The notes below the pieces were generated by a model. It did not search any database. It had not been told where the DNA came from and saw only the letters and a program-made list of their open reading frames with translations. This document shows, piece after piece, positions 31,300-39,251 of a stretch of DNA of 64,000 nt. Within the stretch, counting starts at the first letter, position 1, and each line of letters begins with the position of its first letter. Position numbers and translations under genes: made by a program. The stretch is from Bacteroidales bacterium UBA5326 (GTDB lineage Bacteria > Bacteroidota > Bacteroidia > Bacteroidales > UBA932). Where the stretch lies: contig DHQY01000011.1 in the NCBI GenBank assembly GCA_002408205.1, forward strand, positions 124,001 through 188,000. The letters run 5' to 3'.

Positions 31300-32874
31300 A
31301 TGTCAGAGATCATTAAACCGGCAGAAGTCTCGGAAGTGTTGCGGATGCAATTGGCAGGGCTGGACAACAGTGTTGAATTCGAGGAAAAAGGTTTTGTCCT
31401 TCAGGTGAGTGACGGGGTGGTCCGTATTTACGGATTGTTCAATGCCGAGGCAAATGAGCTGTTGGAGTTTGACAATGGGATGAAGGCCATTGTCATGAAC
31501 CTCGAAGAAGATAACGTAGGAGCCGTGTTGCTGGGCGCAACGGATCTCATAAAAGAAGGAGATACCGTAAAGCGCACCGGCCGTATTGCCGGAATATCCG
31601 TGAGCGAAAAAATGATGGGACGGGTGATAAACCCACTGGGAGAGCCCATAGACGGGAAAGGTCATATTGGCGGAGAGTCTATTGAAATGCCCCTTGAGCG
31701 AAAAGCTCCCGGTGTCATCTTCAGGCAACCTGTGACAGAGCCGCTTCAGACAGGTATTAAAGCCATTGACGCCATGATCCCCATTGGCAGGGGGCAGCGC
31801 GAACTGATAATAGGTGACCGACAGACGGGAAAAACATCCATTGCCCTGGACACTATTATTAACCAGAGAAACAATTATCTGGAAGGGAATCCGGTGTATT
31901 GCATCTACGTGGCCATTGGACAAAAAGGTTCTACGGTCGCTTCTATTGTGAACGAGCTGGAAAAATACGGAGCCATGGATTATACCGTTGTGATTGCCGC
32001 TACAGCGGCAGATCCCGCCGCACTTCAGTATTTTGCCCCCTTTGCAGGGGCCGCCATAGGGGAGTATTTCCGTGATACGGGGCGTCATGCACTGGTAGTT
32101 TACGACGACCTGTCCAAACAGGCTGTGGCTTACCGTGAAGTGTCCCTGATCCTGAGAAGGCCTTCCGGACGTGAAGCCTATCCCGGCGATGTTTTCTATC
32201 TTCATTCAAGACTTTTGGAAAGAGCTGCCAAGATCATTAGACAGGACGAGGTGGCCTCCCAAATGAATGACCTTCCGGAAACCCTTAAGAAAAAAGTCAG
32301 GGGAGGCGGTTCGCTTACTGCATTACCGGTGATTGAAACACAGGCCGGTGACGTCTCGGCATATATTCCCACCAACGTGATTTCTATCACTGACGGACAG
32401 ATTTTCCTCGATACCGATCTGTTTAATCAGGGGAACAGGCCTGCGATAAATGTGGGGATTTCCGTATCGCGTGTGGGTGGAAATGCCCAACTGAAGGCCA
32501 TGAAGCAAGTGGCCGGTACGCTTAAGATTGACCAGGCGCAGTTCCGGGAATTGGAAGCCTTCTCACAATTCGGAGGTGATATGGATCCCATGACGGCCCA
32601 GGTTATTGATAAAGGACAGAAGAATACAAAGCTGCTGGTACAGAAACAGTTCTGCCCCATGCCAGTTGAGCATCAGATTGCTGTTCTGTTCTGCGGCACA
32701 CAGGGGCTCCTGAAAAAAATCCCTTTGGCCAAAATCCAGACTTTCGAAGAATTATTTCTTCAAACCCTTGAGACAACGTACCGCAGGGATGTCCTGGACA
32801 AACTGAAACAAGGTGTCATTGACAACGATATAATGAGTACGTTAAAAAAAGTAGCATTGCAGATTAAACCGTAA
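31300..32874 (+). CDS. atpA: F-type ATP synthase subunit alpha
   Basis: Non-catalytic nucleotide-binding subunit of F1. 524 residues. Walker A GDRQTGKT at 172-179, [16 protein letters not shown], the [20 protein letters not shown] stretch and the arginine-finger region [11 protein letters not shown] are present. A long reverse-strand open frame lies across its first half but is a codon-usage shadow. Confidence 0.99.
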   Translation: MSEIIKPAEVSEVLRMQLAGLDNSVEFEEKGFVLQVSDGVVRIYGLFNAEANELLEFDNGMKAIVMNLEEDNVGAVLLGATDLIKEGDTVKRTGRIAGISVSEKMMGRVINPLGEPIDGKGHIGGESIEMPLERKAPGVIFRQPVTEPLQTGIKAIDAMIPIGRGQRELIIGDRQTGKTSIALDTIINQRNNYLEGNPVYCIYVAIGQKGSTVASIVNELEKYGAMDYTVVIAATAADPAALQYFAPFAGAAIGEYFRDTGRHALVVYDDLSKQAVAYREVSLILRRPSGREAYPGDVFYLHSRLLERAAKIIRQDEVASQMNDLPETLKKKVRGGGSLTALPVIETQAGDVSAYIPTNVISITDGQIFLDTDLFNQGNRPAINVGISVSRVGGNAQLKAMKQVAGTLKIDQAQFRELEAFSQFGGDMDPMTAQVIDKGQKNTKLLVQKQFCPMPVEHQIAVLFCGTQGLLKKIPLAKIQTFEELFLQTLETTYRRDVLDKLKQGVIDNDIMSTLKKVALQIKP

Positions 32875-32878
32875 GCGT

Positions 32879-33862
32879 ATGTCCTCGCTTAAAGAAGTAA
32901 AAAGGCGGATTAATTCCATCAAAAGCACCCGGAAGATCACATCTGCCATGCAGATGGTCTCCTCTGCCAAATTGCATCAGGCACAGACGGCACTTGCCGA
33001 TATGCTGCCTTATGAGGAGCGCCTTAACTATATGTTGGTGTCATTTATTCATGAAGAGAAATACCTTCATGCTCACGGTTATCCCGGTGGCCTTGCGCCC
33101 CTCAAACAATCTCCTTATGTTAAGTTAAGGGATATAAAAAAGGTCGCGATAATTGTGATAACATCCAACTCCGGTCTTTGTGGAGCCTATAACGAACATA
33201 TGGAAAAATACCTGCATATTGTTTTGAAGGAATATGAACAGATTCCACGGTCCGACATTACCATTTATCCCATTGGTCAAAAGATCGCCAATGTGACGCT
33301 TTCAACCGGATGCAATGTTTGCCAGTACTTCATAGACCTGGCAATTGATCCCACATACCAGTCGTGTTCCCGCCTTTCAAGAAAACTGGGCATGGAATAT
33401 ATGAGGGGCTCGGTGGACAAAGTGGAATTGCTCTACCATCATTTCAAGAATATCGGGGTACAACAAATACGAAGAGAACGGTTTCTTCCGTTTGACTATG
33501 AGAGCGTCAAGGAAACCAATCCTTCGTATGGACGCGAATTGAAAGGCAAACAGGGGCTGGTTGTCCCGCAGGAGACGTTTTCGGCACAGGAGCAGGACCC
33601 CGAATATTACTGTGGCTACCTCTTTGAACCCTCCAGGCAGGAGCTGATAGACTACCTGCTGCCCAATGTGTTGCGTTTTCAGCTTTTCAGGGCCATTCTG
33701 GATTCGAATGCTTCTGAACATGCGGCACGTACAATGGCAATGAAGATTGCCACGGACAATGCCGACGATCTGATAGATGATCTGACAGTTCAGTACAACA
33801 AAAGCCGTCAACAGGCCATTACAAACGAATTACTGGATATTGCCGGAGGTGCCGTGAAGTGA
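32879..33862 (+). CDS. atpG: F-type ATP synthase subunit gamma (enlarged)
   Basis: Rotor shaft of F1. 327 residues against about 290 in most bacteria. Both terminal helices are conserved: SSLKEVKRRINSIKSTRKIT at the start and AMKIATDNADDLIDDLTVQY near the end. The extra length comes from loops near residues 55-80 (AHGYPGGLAPLKQSPYV) and in the middle domain around residues 195-245. Last gene of the operon, followed by a strong terminator. Confidence 0.96.
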   Translation: MSSLKEVKRRINSIKSTRKITSAMQMVSSAKLHQAQTALADMLPYEERLNYMLVSFIHEEKYLHAHGYPGGLAPLKQSPYVKLRDIKKVAIIVITSNSGLCGAYNEHMEKYLHIVLKEYEQIPRSDITIYPIGQKIANVTLSTGCNVCQYFIDLAIDPTYQSCSRLSRKLGMEYMRGSVDKVELLYHHFKNIGVQQIRRERFLPFDYESVKETNPSYGRELKGKQGLVVPQETFSAQEQDPEYYCGYLFEPSRQELIDYLLPNVLRFQLFRAILDSNASEHAARTMAMKIATDNADDLIDDLTVQYNKSRQQAITNELLDIAGGAVK

Positions 33863-33882
33863 ATAATATAATATATAACTAA

Positions 33883-33917
33883 ACAGAAAAGGCGTCTGAA
33901 AAAGACGCCTTTTCTGT
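33883..33917. terminator. Bidirectional terminator between atpG and hpf
   Basis: A perfect 15-bp inverted repeat: ACAGAAAAGGCGTCT, loop GAAAA, AGACGCCTTTTCTGT. The stem is GC-rich at its tip, with A/T runs on both flanks giving a U tract in either direction. It closes the ATP synthase operon on the plus strand and the hpf transcript on the minus strand. The hpf stop codon begins at its outer edge. Confidence 0.93.
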
Positions 33918-34210
33918 TATACTCCCCGCATTTTTTCTTTGGCTTTTTTCAGGTTCTCCTTGAGGACATCGACTCCGGTAAGAATAGCTTCTTCGAAAGT
34001 GGTACAATTCCTTTCCGCGATCAGTTCGCTTCCGGGTACCTTTACCCTGATGCTGGCCTTTTTGTTTTCCGGCCCCGGAACTAATGATAGAGTCACTTCA
34101 ATCCCAATAATGGCATCAAAGAATTTGTCAAGTTTGCCAACTTTCTCGTCAATAAAATCAAGTAATTTTTTGTCGGCATTGAATTTCACGGATTCTACTC
34201 TAATGTCCAT
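33917..34210 (-). CDS. hpf: Ribosome hibernation promoting factor (short HPF/RaiA family)
   Basis: Binds the 30S decoding region in slow growth and silences ribosomes. 97 residues, the short form without the C-terminal dimerisation domain. The fold starts MDIRVESVKFNADKKLLDFI and includes KLDKFFDAIIGIEVTLS and TTFEEAILTGVDVLKENLKK. It follows rpsU and xerC. Unlike almost all genes here it has a clear Shine-Dalgarno GGAGG six bases before the ATG (separate entry). Confidence 0.95.
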   Translation of the reverse strand: MDIRVESVKFNADKKLLDFIDEKVGKLDKFFDAIIGIEVTLSLVPGPENKKASIRVKVPGSELIAERNCTTFEEAILTGVDVLKENLKKAKEKMRGV

Positions 34211-34216
34211 AATAAA

Positions 34217-34221
34217 CCTCC
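34217..34221 (-). promoter_or_regulatory. Shine-Dalgarno of hpf
   Basis: Minus-strand GGAGG at 34221-34217, six bases before the hpf ATG at 34210. Remarkable because neighbouring genes lack such a site. Confidence 0.8.
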
Positions 34222-34255
34222 ATTTTTTAATGATTATAGCTGTCTTTGGGCCTTA

Positions 34256-35119
34256 TCAGGCCCGGGGATGTGCTTTTTCGTACGTTTTTTTAAGGGTTTC
34301 AAATGAGTTGTGTGTATAAACCTGCGTTGCGGCAAGGGAAGAATGGCCAAGCAATTCTTTGATACAGTTCAGATCTGCGCCTCTGTTCAGCAGATGGGTT
34401 GCCAGTGAATGACGTAACACATGGGGCGACTTCTTTCCTGTGAAGCACGGGGCAAAAGATAGCTGGGAATGGACCATTTTGCTTATTGTTGTAAGTGGCA
34501 CAGGGCTCCCGTCCTTCCGGCAGAAAAGCCACGGTGAATCCACTTTTCTTTCTTTGATATATAACAGCAAATCCCGGACCAGAGAAGCGTTCAGCGGGAT
34601 GTCCCGTTCTTTATTTCCCTTGCCCTTCACGCGCAGCATATTCCGTGAGCTATCAAGGTCGTTTAACGTAATGCCGGCAAGCTCTGCACGCCTTATTCCG
34701 GTTGAATACAATACATAGACCATCATGTCTGACTGTGACCGGTTCTCAGTGTTCTTGTCCAGCCATTCGTTCAGACAGGATTCGGTATAGAACTCGGGCA
34801 GCCGGCTGGCTTTCTTTGGTCTGATGAGCAGTTTAAGGGGATTGTCTTCCATCCGGTTAGTACGGACCAGGTAATTGCAAAATGAACTTAATGCCGAAAG
34901 CCGCTGATATACGGTCGCCGGTTTTAAGCCTTTTTCGAGAAGATAGCCGGTGTAGGAACGAAGTTCGGAAAGAGTGACCTGTTGCATTGAGTTGCCGGCT
35001 TCCGGCAGATCTATATAGGTGTAAAAGTCAGAAATCGCTTGATTGTAAATCACGAGCGTGCGTGGAGAATAGCGTTTCTGAACCCTCAGGAATTCTATGA
35101 ATTCTTCCCTTTCCACCAT
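34256..35119 (-). CDS. xerC: Tyrosine recombinase XerC/XerD family
   Basis: Site-specific recombinase resolving chromosome dimers at dif. 287 residues from the ATG at 35119 (MVEREEFIEFLRVQKR); a TTG two codons upstream is possible but lies inside the promoter box. SAM-like N-terminal domain at residues 1-90. The catalytic set is complete: R143 in STGIRRAEL, a lysine in the KGKGNKER hairpin, HVLRH (H233, R236), H259 in ELLGHSS, and nucleophile Y268 in QVYTH. In Bacteroidales a gene like this commonly sits between rpsU and hpf. XerC versus XerD is not resolved. Confidence 0.92.
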   Translation of the reverse strand: MVEREEFIEFLRVQKRYSPRTLVIYNQAISDFYTYIDLPEAGNSMQQVTLSELRSYTGYLLEKGLKPATVYQRLSALSSFCNYLVRTNRMEDNPLKLLIRPKKASRLPEFYTESCLNEWLDKNTENRSQSDMMVYVLYSTGIRRAELAGITLNDLDSSRNMLRVKGKGNKERDIPLNASLVRDLLLYIKERKVDSPWLFCRKDGSPVPLTTISKMVHSQLSFAPCFTGKKSPHVLRHSLATHLLNRGADLNCIKELLGHSSLAATQVYTHNSFETLKKTYEKAHPRA

Positions 35120-35122
35120 ATG

Positions 35123-35130
35123 CAAATATA
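35123..35130 (-). promoter_or_regulatory. Promoter -7 box immediately before xerC
   Basis: Minus-strand TATATTTG that ends three bases before the xerC ATG and begins inside the U tract of the rpsU terminator. No matching TTTG at 19-20 bp was found. A functional promoter here would start transcription at or inside the start codon, so its role is uncertain. Confidence 0.4.
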
Positions 35131-35157
35131 AAAAAAAACGAGGATTATTCCTCGTTT
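35130..35157 (-). terminator. Rho-independent terminator of rpsU
   Basis: Minus-strand stem AAACGAGGA / TCCTCGTTT (9 bp), loop ATAA, then nine U. The loop contains the rpsU stop codon TAA, and the rising arm encodes the last residues (NEE) of bS21. This should separate rpsU, needed in large amounts, from xerC. Confidence 0.88.
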
Positions 35158-35336
35158 ATTTGCATATGCTGTTTATATACGGCTTTCTTTTTTTGATCTC
35201 TCATCCTAACAGAAGGTTTTTCAAAAGTCTGGCGACTCCGGAGCTCACGGATGATCCCGGTTTTCTCGAATTTACGTTTAAATTTCTTTAAAGCGCGTTC
35301 TATGTTTTCGCCTTCTTTTATTGGTACAATAATCAT
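35145..35336 (-). CDS. rpsU: 30S ribosomal protein bS21
   Basis: Small-subunit protein near the 3' end of 16S rRNA. 63 residues from the ATG at 35336 (MIIVPIKEGENIERALKKFK), matching the family start; a GTG 12 bp upstream lies in the ribosome-binding site. Rich in Arg/Lys. In Bacteroidota, bS21 with bS6 and bS18 hides the anti-Shine-Dalgarno end of 16S rRNA, explaining why most genes lack that signal. This gene itself has a perfect one (separate entry), consistent with reported autoregulation. Confidence 0.96.
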   Translation of the reverse strand: MIIVPIKEGENIERALKKFKRKFEKTGIIRELRSRQTFEKPSVRMRDQKKKAVYKQHMQINEE

Positions 35337-35345
35337 ATATACAGA

Positions 35346-35354
35346 CACCTCCTT
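35346..35354 (-). promoter_or_regulatory. Extended Shine-Dalgarno of rpsU
   Basis: Minus-strand AAGGAGGTG at 35354-35346, complementary over nine bases to the usual 16S anti-Shine-Dalgarno, with an 11-base spacer from the end of GGAGG to the ATG at 35336. By far the strongest ribosome-binding site in the window. Confidence 0.9.
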
Positions 35355-35367
35355 TTGTTACGGGGTG

Positions 35368-35397
35368 CAAAAGTAGATAAAAAAATGGTAAATCAAA
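35368..35397 (-). promoter_or_regulatory. Promoter of rpsU
   Basis: Minus-strand TTTG at 35397-35394, an 18-bp spacer, and TACTTTTG at 35375-35368, close to consensus. The leader to the ATG would be about 25 bases and includes the Shine-Dalgarno. Confidence 0.75.
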
Positions 35398-35407
35398 GCT
35401 TAAACCC

Positions 35408-35415
35408 TATATTTG
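35408..35415 (+). promoter_or_regulatory. Promoter -7 box of hutU-mutAB
   Basis: TATATTTG on the plus strand, 30 bp upstream of the hutU ATG. No clear TTTG at the -33 position. Divergent from the rpsU promoter. Confidence 0.6.
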
Positions 35416-35445
35416 TGGGCAAATTTTTGAAAATATCGGAAATAT

Positions 35446-37422
35446 ATGCATATAGAAGATATTCCACAGCAAATTCCCGCGACACGACCATACGATCCCG
35501 GGATCAGTCATGCGCCCAAAAGAAAAGATATCCTTACCAGGGAAGAAAAGAAACTTGCCCTGGCGAATGCACTCCGGTATTTTCCAAAAGAGCAGCATCG
35601 TTTTCTTGCGCCTGAATTTGCAGAAGAATTAAAACAATACGGCCGTATTTATATGTACCGGTACAGGCCGAAGGAAAATATTTCTGCCGGGAGTATAGAC
35701 AAGTATCCTGCCCGCTGTGTGGAAGCTGCAGCCATTATGCTGATGATCAACAATAACCTGGACGTTGCGGTAGCACAACATCCCTATGAACTTATCACCT
35801 ACGGGGGAAACGGGGCTGTTTTTCAGAACTGGGCACAATACAGGCTCTGTATGCAGTACCTTTCAGAAATGACAGATGAGCAAACACTTGTACTGTATTC
35901 CGGTCATCCCCTGGGCCTATTCCCGTCTTCAAAACAGGCGCCAAGGCTGATCATTACCAATGGTATGGTTATCCCCAATTATTCGTCTCCGGACCATTGG
36001 GAAAAATTCAACGCCCTGGGTGTATCACAGTACGGTCAGATGACGGCCGGCTCGTTTATGTATATAGGCCCCCAAGGGATAGTTCATGGCACCACAATTA
36101 CTATTTTAAATGCCGCCCGTATGCACGGAGCTCCCGGAACTAAGGGGAAGCTGTTTGTTTCCAGTGGCCTTGGAGGCATGTCCGGAGCTCAGCCCAAAGC
36201 AGCCCGAATTGCCGGTGTGGTGGGAGTGGTTGCCGAGATCAATCCAAAAGCTACCCGCAAGCGTTATGAACAGGGCTGGGTGGATGAAATATTCGAAGAC
36301 CTTGATCTGTTAACTGATCGTATAAGGAAAGCCAAAAATAACGGCGAGGCGGTTTCTTTGGCCTATTCCGGAAATATAGTGGACCTGTGGGAGAAGCTGG
36401 CCAAAAGCGATATTACCGTGGATCTTGGTTCGGATCAGACCAGTCTGCACAATCCCTGGGCGGGAGGGTATTACCCTGCAGGTATATCTTTTGAAGAATC
36501 CAACCGTATGATGACGGACAGTCCGGAAGCTTTTAAAGCGGCTGTTCAGGAAAGTCTGCGCCGACAGGTATGTGCCATAAATAAGCTTGCTTCCCGGGGA
36601 ATGTATTTCTTTGATTACGGAAATGCCTTTTTGCTGGAAGCATCAAGAGCCGGAGCCGATCTGATGAAACACGACGGTACGTTCCGTTACCCTTCTTATG
36701 TACAGGACATCATGGGCCCGCTGTATTTCGATTACGGATTTGGTCCTTATCGCTGGGTTTGTACTTCATCGCTGCCTGAAGACCTGGCCAAAACGGATCG
36801 CATTGCGACCCGGGTGCTTGAAGACTTGTTGAAAGAGGCTCCTGCAGAAATACAAGATCAGCTAAAAGACAATATACACTGGATAAAGGAAGCCGGGAAA
36901 AACAAACTGGTTGTGGGTTCGCAGGCCCGGATTCTTTATGCCGATGCACAAGGCCGGATAGAGATCGCTCTGAGAATGAATGAAGCCATACGGAAAGGCA
37001 GCATAAAAGCGCCAATTGTGCTTGGCCGCGATCACCACGATGTCTCCGGGACCGATTCCCCTTACAGAGAAACATCCAATATTTACGACGGATCTTCCTT
37101 TACTGCCGATATGGCCGTACATAATGTCATTGGTGATGCGTTCAGGGGCGCCACCTGGGTTTCGCTGCACAACGGAGGCGGCGTAGGCTGGGGCGAGGTG
37201 ATCAACGGCGGCTTTGGGATGGTCATAGACGGCAGCCCCGAGGCCGACAACAGGATACGGAACATGCTTTTTTGGGATGTGAACAATGGAATAGCGCGAC
37301 GTGCCTGGGCCAGGAATTCCGGTGCAATGACTGCCATTAAACGGGCTATGGAAGCACATCCTTTGTTGAAAGTTACTTTACCGTCGCTTGCAGACAGCCA
37401 GGTGCTTGACTGTATCGAATAA
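35446..37422 (+). CDS. hutU: Urocanate hydratase (long Bacteroidota form)
   Basis: NAD-dependent hydration of urocanate to imidazolone propionate, step two of histidine degradation. 658 residues against about 555 in the well-studied enzymes, with a longer N-terminus. Family motifs include GGNGAVFQNWAQYRL, YSGHPLGLFPS, TGGS-type QMTAGSFMYIGPQGIVHG, GLGGMSGAQPKAA, and near the C-terminus SLHNGGGVGWGEVINGGFGM. The other hut genes (hutH, hutI, ftcD) are not adjacent; instead mutA starts 20 bp downstream. Cytoplasmic. Confidence 0.95.
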   Translation: MHIEDIPQQIPATRPYDPGISHAPKRKDILTREEKKLALANALRYFPKEQHRFLAPEFAEELKQYGRIYMYRYRPKENISAGSIDKYPARCVEAAAIMLMINNNLDVAVAQHPYELITYGGNGAVFQNWAQYRLCMQYLSEMTDEQTLVLYSGHPLGLFPSSKQAPRLIITNGMVIPNYSSPDHWEKFNALGVSQYGQMTAGSFMYIGPQGIVHGTTITILNAARMHGAPGTKGKLFVSSGLGGMSGAQPKAARIAGVVGVVAEINPKATRKRYEQGWVDEIFEDLDLLTDRIRKAKNNGEAVSLAYSGNIVDLWEKLAKSDITVDLGSDQTSLHNPWAGGYYPAGISFEESNRMMTDSPEAFKAAVQESLRRQVCAINKLASRGMYFFDYGNAFLLEASRAGADLMKHDGTFRYPSYVQDIMGPLYFDYGFGPYRWVCTSSLPEDLAKTDRIATRVLEDLLKEAPAEIQDQLKDNIHWIKEAGKNKLVVGSQARILYADAQGRIEIALRMNEAIRKGSIKAPIVLGRDHHDVSGTDSPYRETSNIYDGSSFTADMAVHNVIGDAFRGATWVSLHNGGGVGWGEVINGGFGMVIDGSPEADNRIRNMLFWDVNNGIARRAWARNSGAMTAIKRAMEAHPLLKVTLPSLADSQVLDCIE

Positions 37423-37442
37423 TCTTTACCACAAAATATATT

Positions 37443-39251
37443 ATGACAGAGAAATTGTTTACCGAATTTCCTCCTGTTTCTACTCAAGAGTGGGAAACCC
37501 AGATAATCCGGGACCTGAAAGGTGCCGATTATGAGAAGAAACTCGTATGGAAAACACTTGAAGGCTTTTCCGTTCGGCCCTACTACAGAACGGAAGACCT
37601 TAAAGATCTTCCCTATTTGAATACGCTCCCCGGAGAGTTCCCTTACTTAAGGGGAACAAAAACTGTAAATGACTGGCTAATCCACCAGACGTTCCATGCA
37701 ACGGGCCGGTATGCTCAGGCTAACCGGGAAGCCCATTCCGCCCTTGACCGCGGTTTGGAATCCGTCGGATTCCGGTTTAAAGAAAACTACGCTGTCTCTT
37801 TTGACGACATAAAGGTTTTACTTAATGGTATTTACCTTCCTGCTGTTGAGATCTCTTTTGAGCATTGCGGCACTTCACGTACAGATATTTTGGATGCTTT
37901 TATTAAATACGTTCAGGATAATAAAATAGACCCCGGGCAAGTAAGAGCCCGTTTTGATTTTGATCCGCTCGGCCGCTCAATGGACGGAGATATGTCATTG
38001 GAAGACAGCTTATCCCGTTTGGCAGAATGTATTGAAAAAGTAAAAGATTTTCCTTTGCTACGGATAATCTCTGTTTCCGGATATGCTATTCATGAAAAGG
38101 GATCGGGTATTGTTCAGGAGCTGGCTTTTGCGCTGGCCCTTGCCAGTGAATATGTTCAGCGTTTGGCCGCAAAAGGGGTGAACTCTTCCGTGGCTGCTGC
38201 TGCCATTCAGTTTCATTTTGCTGTGGGTTCCAACTATTTTATGGAAATAGCCAAATTCCGTGCCGGGCGCATGTTTTGGGCCTTACAACTCAAGGAGATG
38301 GGCATTACCTCTCCCGATAAATGCCGGATGCATGTCCATGCGGTCACCAGTCCCTGGAACCAGACGATATATGATATGTATGTTAATCTGTTGCGGGGAA
38401 CCACCCAGGCTATGTCTGCAGCAATAGCCGGAGTGGACTCACTCGAAGTCCTTTCTTTTGACAGTGCACTGCGTGATTCCGATCCGTTCAGCCGGCGTCT
38501 TGCCAGAAATATTCAGATCATTCTCAAAGAAGAAGCGCATTTCAATAAAGTGGCCGATCCCGCTGCCGGTTCGTACTATGTAGAAAACCTGACGGCGTTG
38601 ATTTTTGGAGCGGCAAAGGAACTATTCTCTCAGACTCTGGAGAGGGGTGGATACACCGGCGCATACCAATCGGGCTGGATTCCCTCGCTCATTGAAGAGA
38701 CAGCCGCTCTGCGCATGCGTAACATAGCCACACGAAAGGAGATATTGTTAGGAGTAAACCAGTATCCGGATTTTACCGAAAAAGCGCCCCGCGGGCTTTC
38801 TATGGAAATATTGGAAAAAACGACACGAGGTGCTACCGCTTTTGAAAAAATGAGGTTTAGGACGGAGCTTTCCGGATTATATCCAAAAGCCTTTATGCTC
38901 ACTTTCGGGAACCTGGCCATGTGCCGTGCCAGGGCCCAGTTTGCCTCGAACTTCTTTGCTGTGGCCGGAATAGAAATTATAGATAATAATAAATTTGCTT
39001 CCATTGAAGAAGGAGTCCGGGCAGCTTTGGCATCCGGAGCTCAAATAGTAGTTGCCTGCTCTTCGGATGAGGAATATGCTCAGGCTGTTCCTCAGATCGC
39101 AGAAGGACTTGGCGGCAAGGTTATTTTAGTGGTTGCCGGAGAACCTGCCTGCAAAGAAGAACTTATTGCCCGGGGAATTACCCATTTTATAAGTGTCAGG
39201 AGCAATGTCCTTGAAACGCTTTCACAATACCAACAAGAATTAGGAATATGA
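37443..39251 (+). CDS. mutA: Methylmalonyl-CoA mutase small (beta) subunit
   Basis: Non-catalytic partner of MutB. 602 residues. It keeps the barrel ([11 protein letters not shown], then [44 protein letters not shown]) and a degenerate C-terminal domain without the cobalamin DxHxxG motif, as expected of this subunit. Its stop overlaps the mutB start (ATGA), so the two are translationally coupled. Together they interconvert succinyl-CoA and (R)-methylmalonyl-CoA, the entry to propionate formation in Bacteroidales. Confidence 0.96.
   Translation: MTEKLFTEFPPVSTQEWETQIIRDLKGADYEKKLVWKTLEGFSVRPYYRTEDLKDLPYLNTLPGEFPYLRGTKTVNDWLIHQTFHATGRYAQANREAHSALDRGLESVGFRFKENYAVSFDDIKVLLNGIYLPAVEISFEHCGTSRTDILDAFIKYVQDNKIDPGQVRARFDFDPLGRSMDGDMSLEDSLSRLAECIEKVKDFPLLRIISVSGYAIHEKGSGIVQELAFALALASEYVQRLAAKGVNSSVAAAAIQFHFAVGSNYFMEIAKFRAGRMFWALQLKEMGITSPDKCRMHVHAVTSPWNQTIYDMYVNLLRGTTQAMSAAIAGVDSLEVLSFDSALRDSDPFSRRLARNIQIILKEEAHFNKVADPAAGSYYVENLTALIFGAAKELFSQTLERGGYTGAYQSGWIPSLIEETAALRMRNIATRKEILLGVNQYPDFTEKAPRGLSMEILEKTTRGATAFEKMRFRTELSGLYPKAFMLTFGNLAMCRARAQFASNFFAVAGIEIIDNNKFASIEEGVRAALASGAQIVVACSSDEEYAQAVPQIAEGLGGKVILVVAGEPACKEELIARGITHFISVRSNVLETLSQYQQELGI

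Noticed and set aside
31303..32205. 300-codon minus-strand open frame over atpA
   Set aside because: Same reasoning; no promoter box and no family resemblance.
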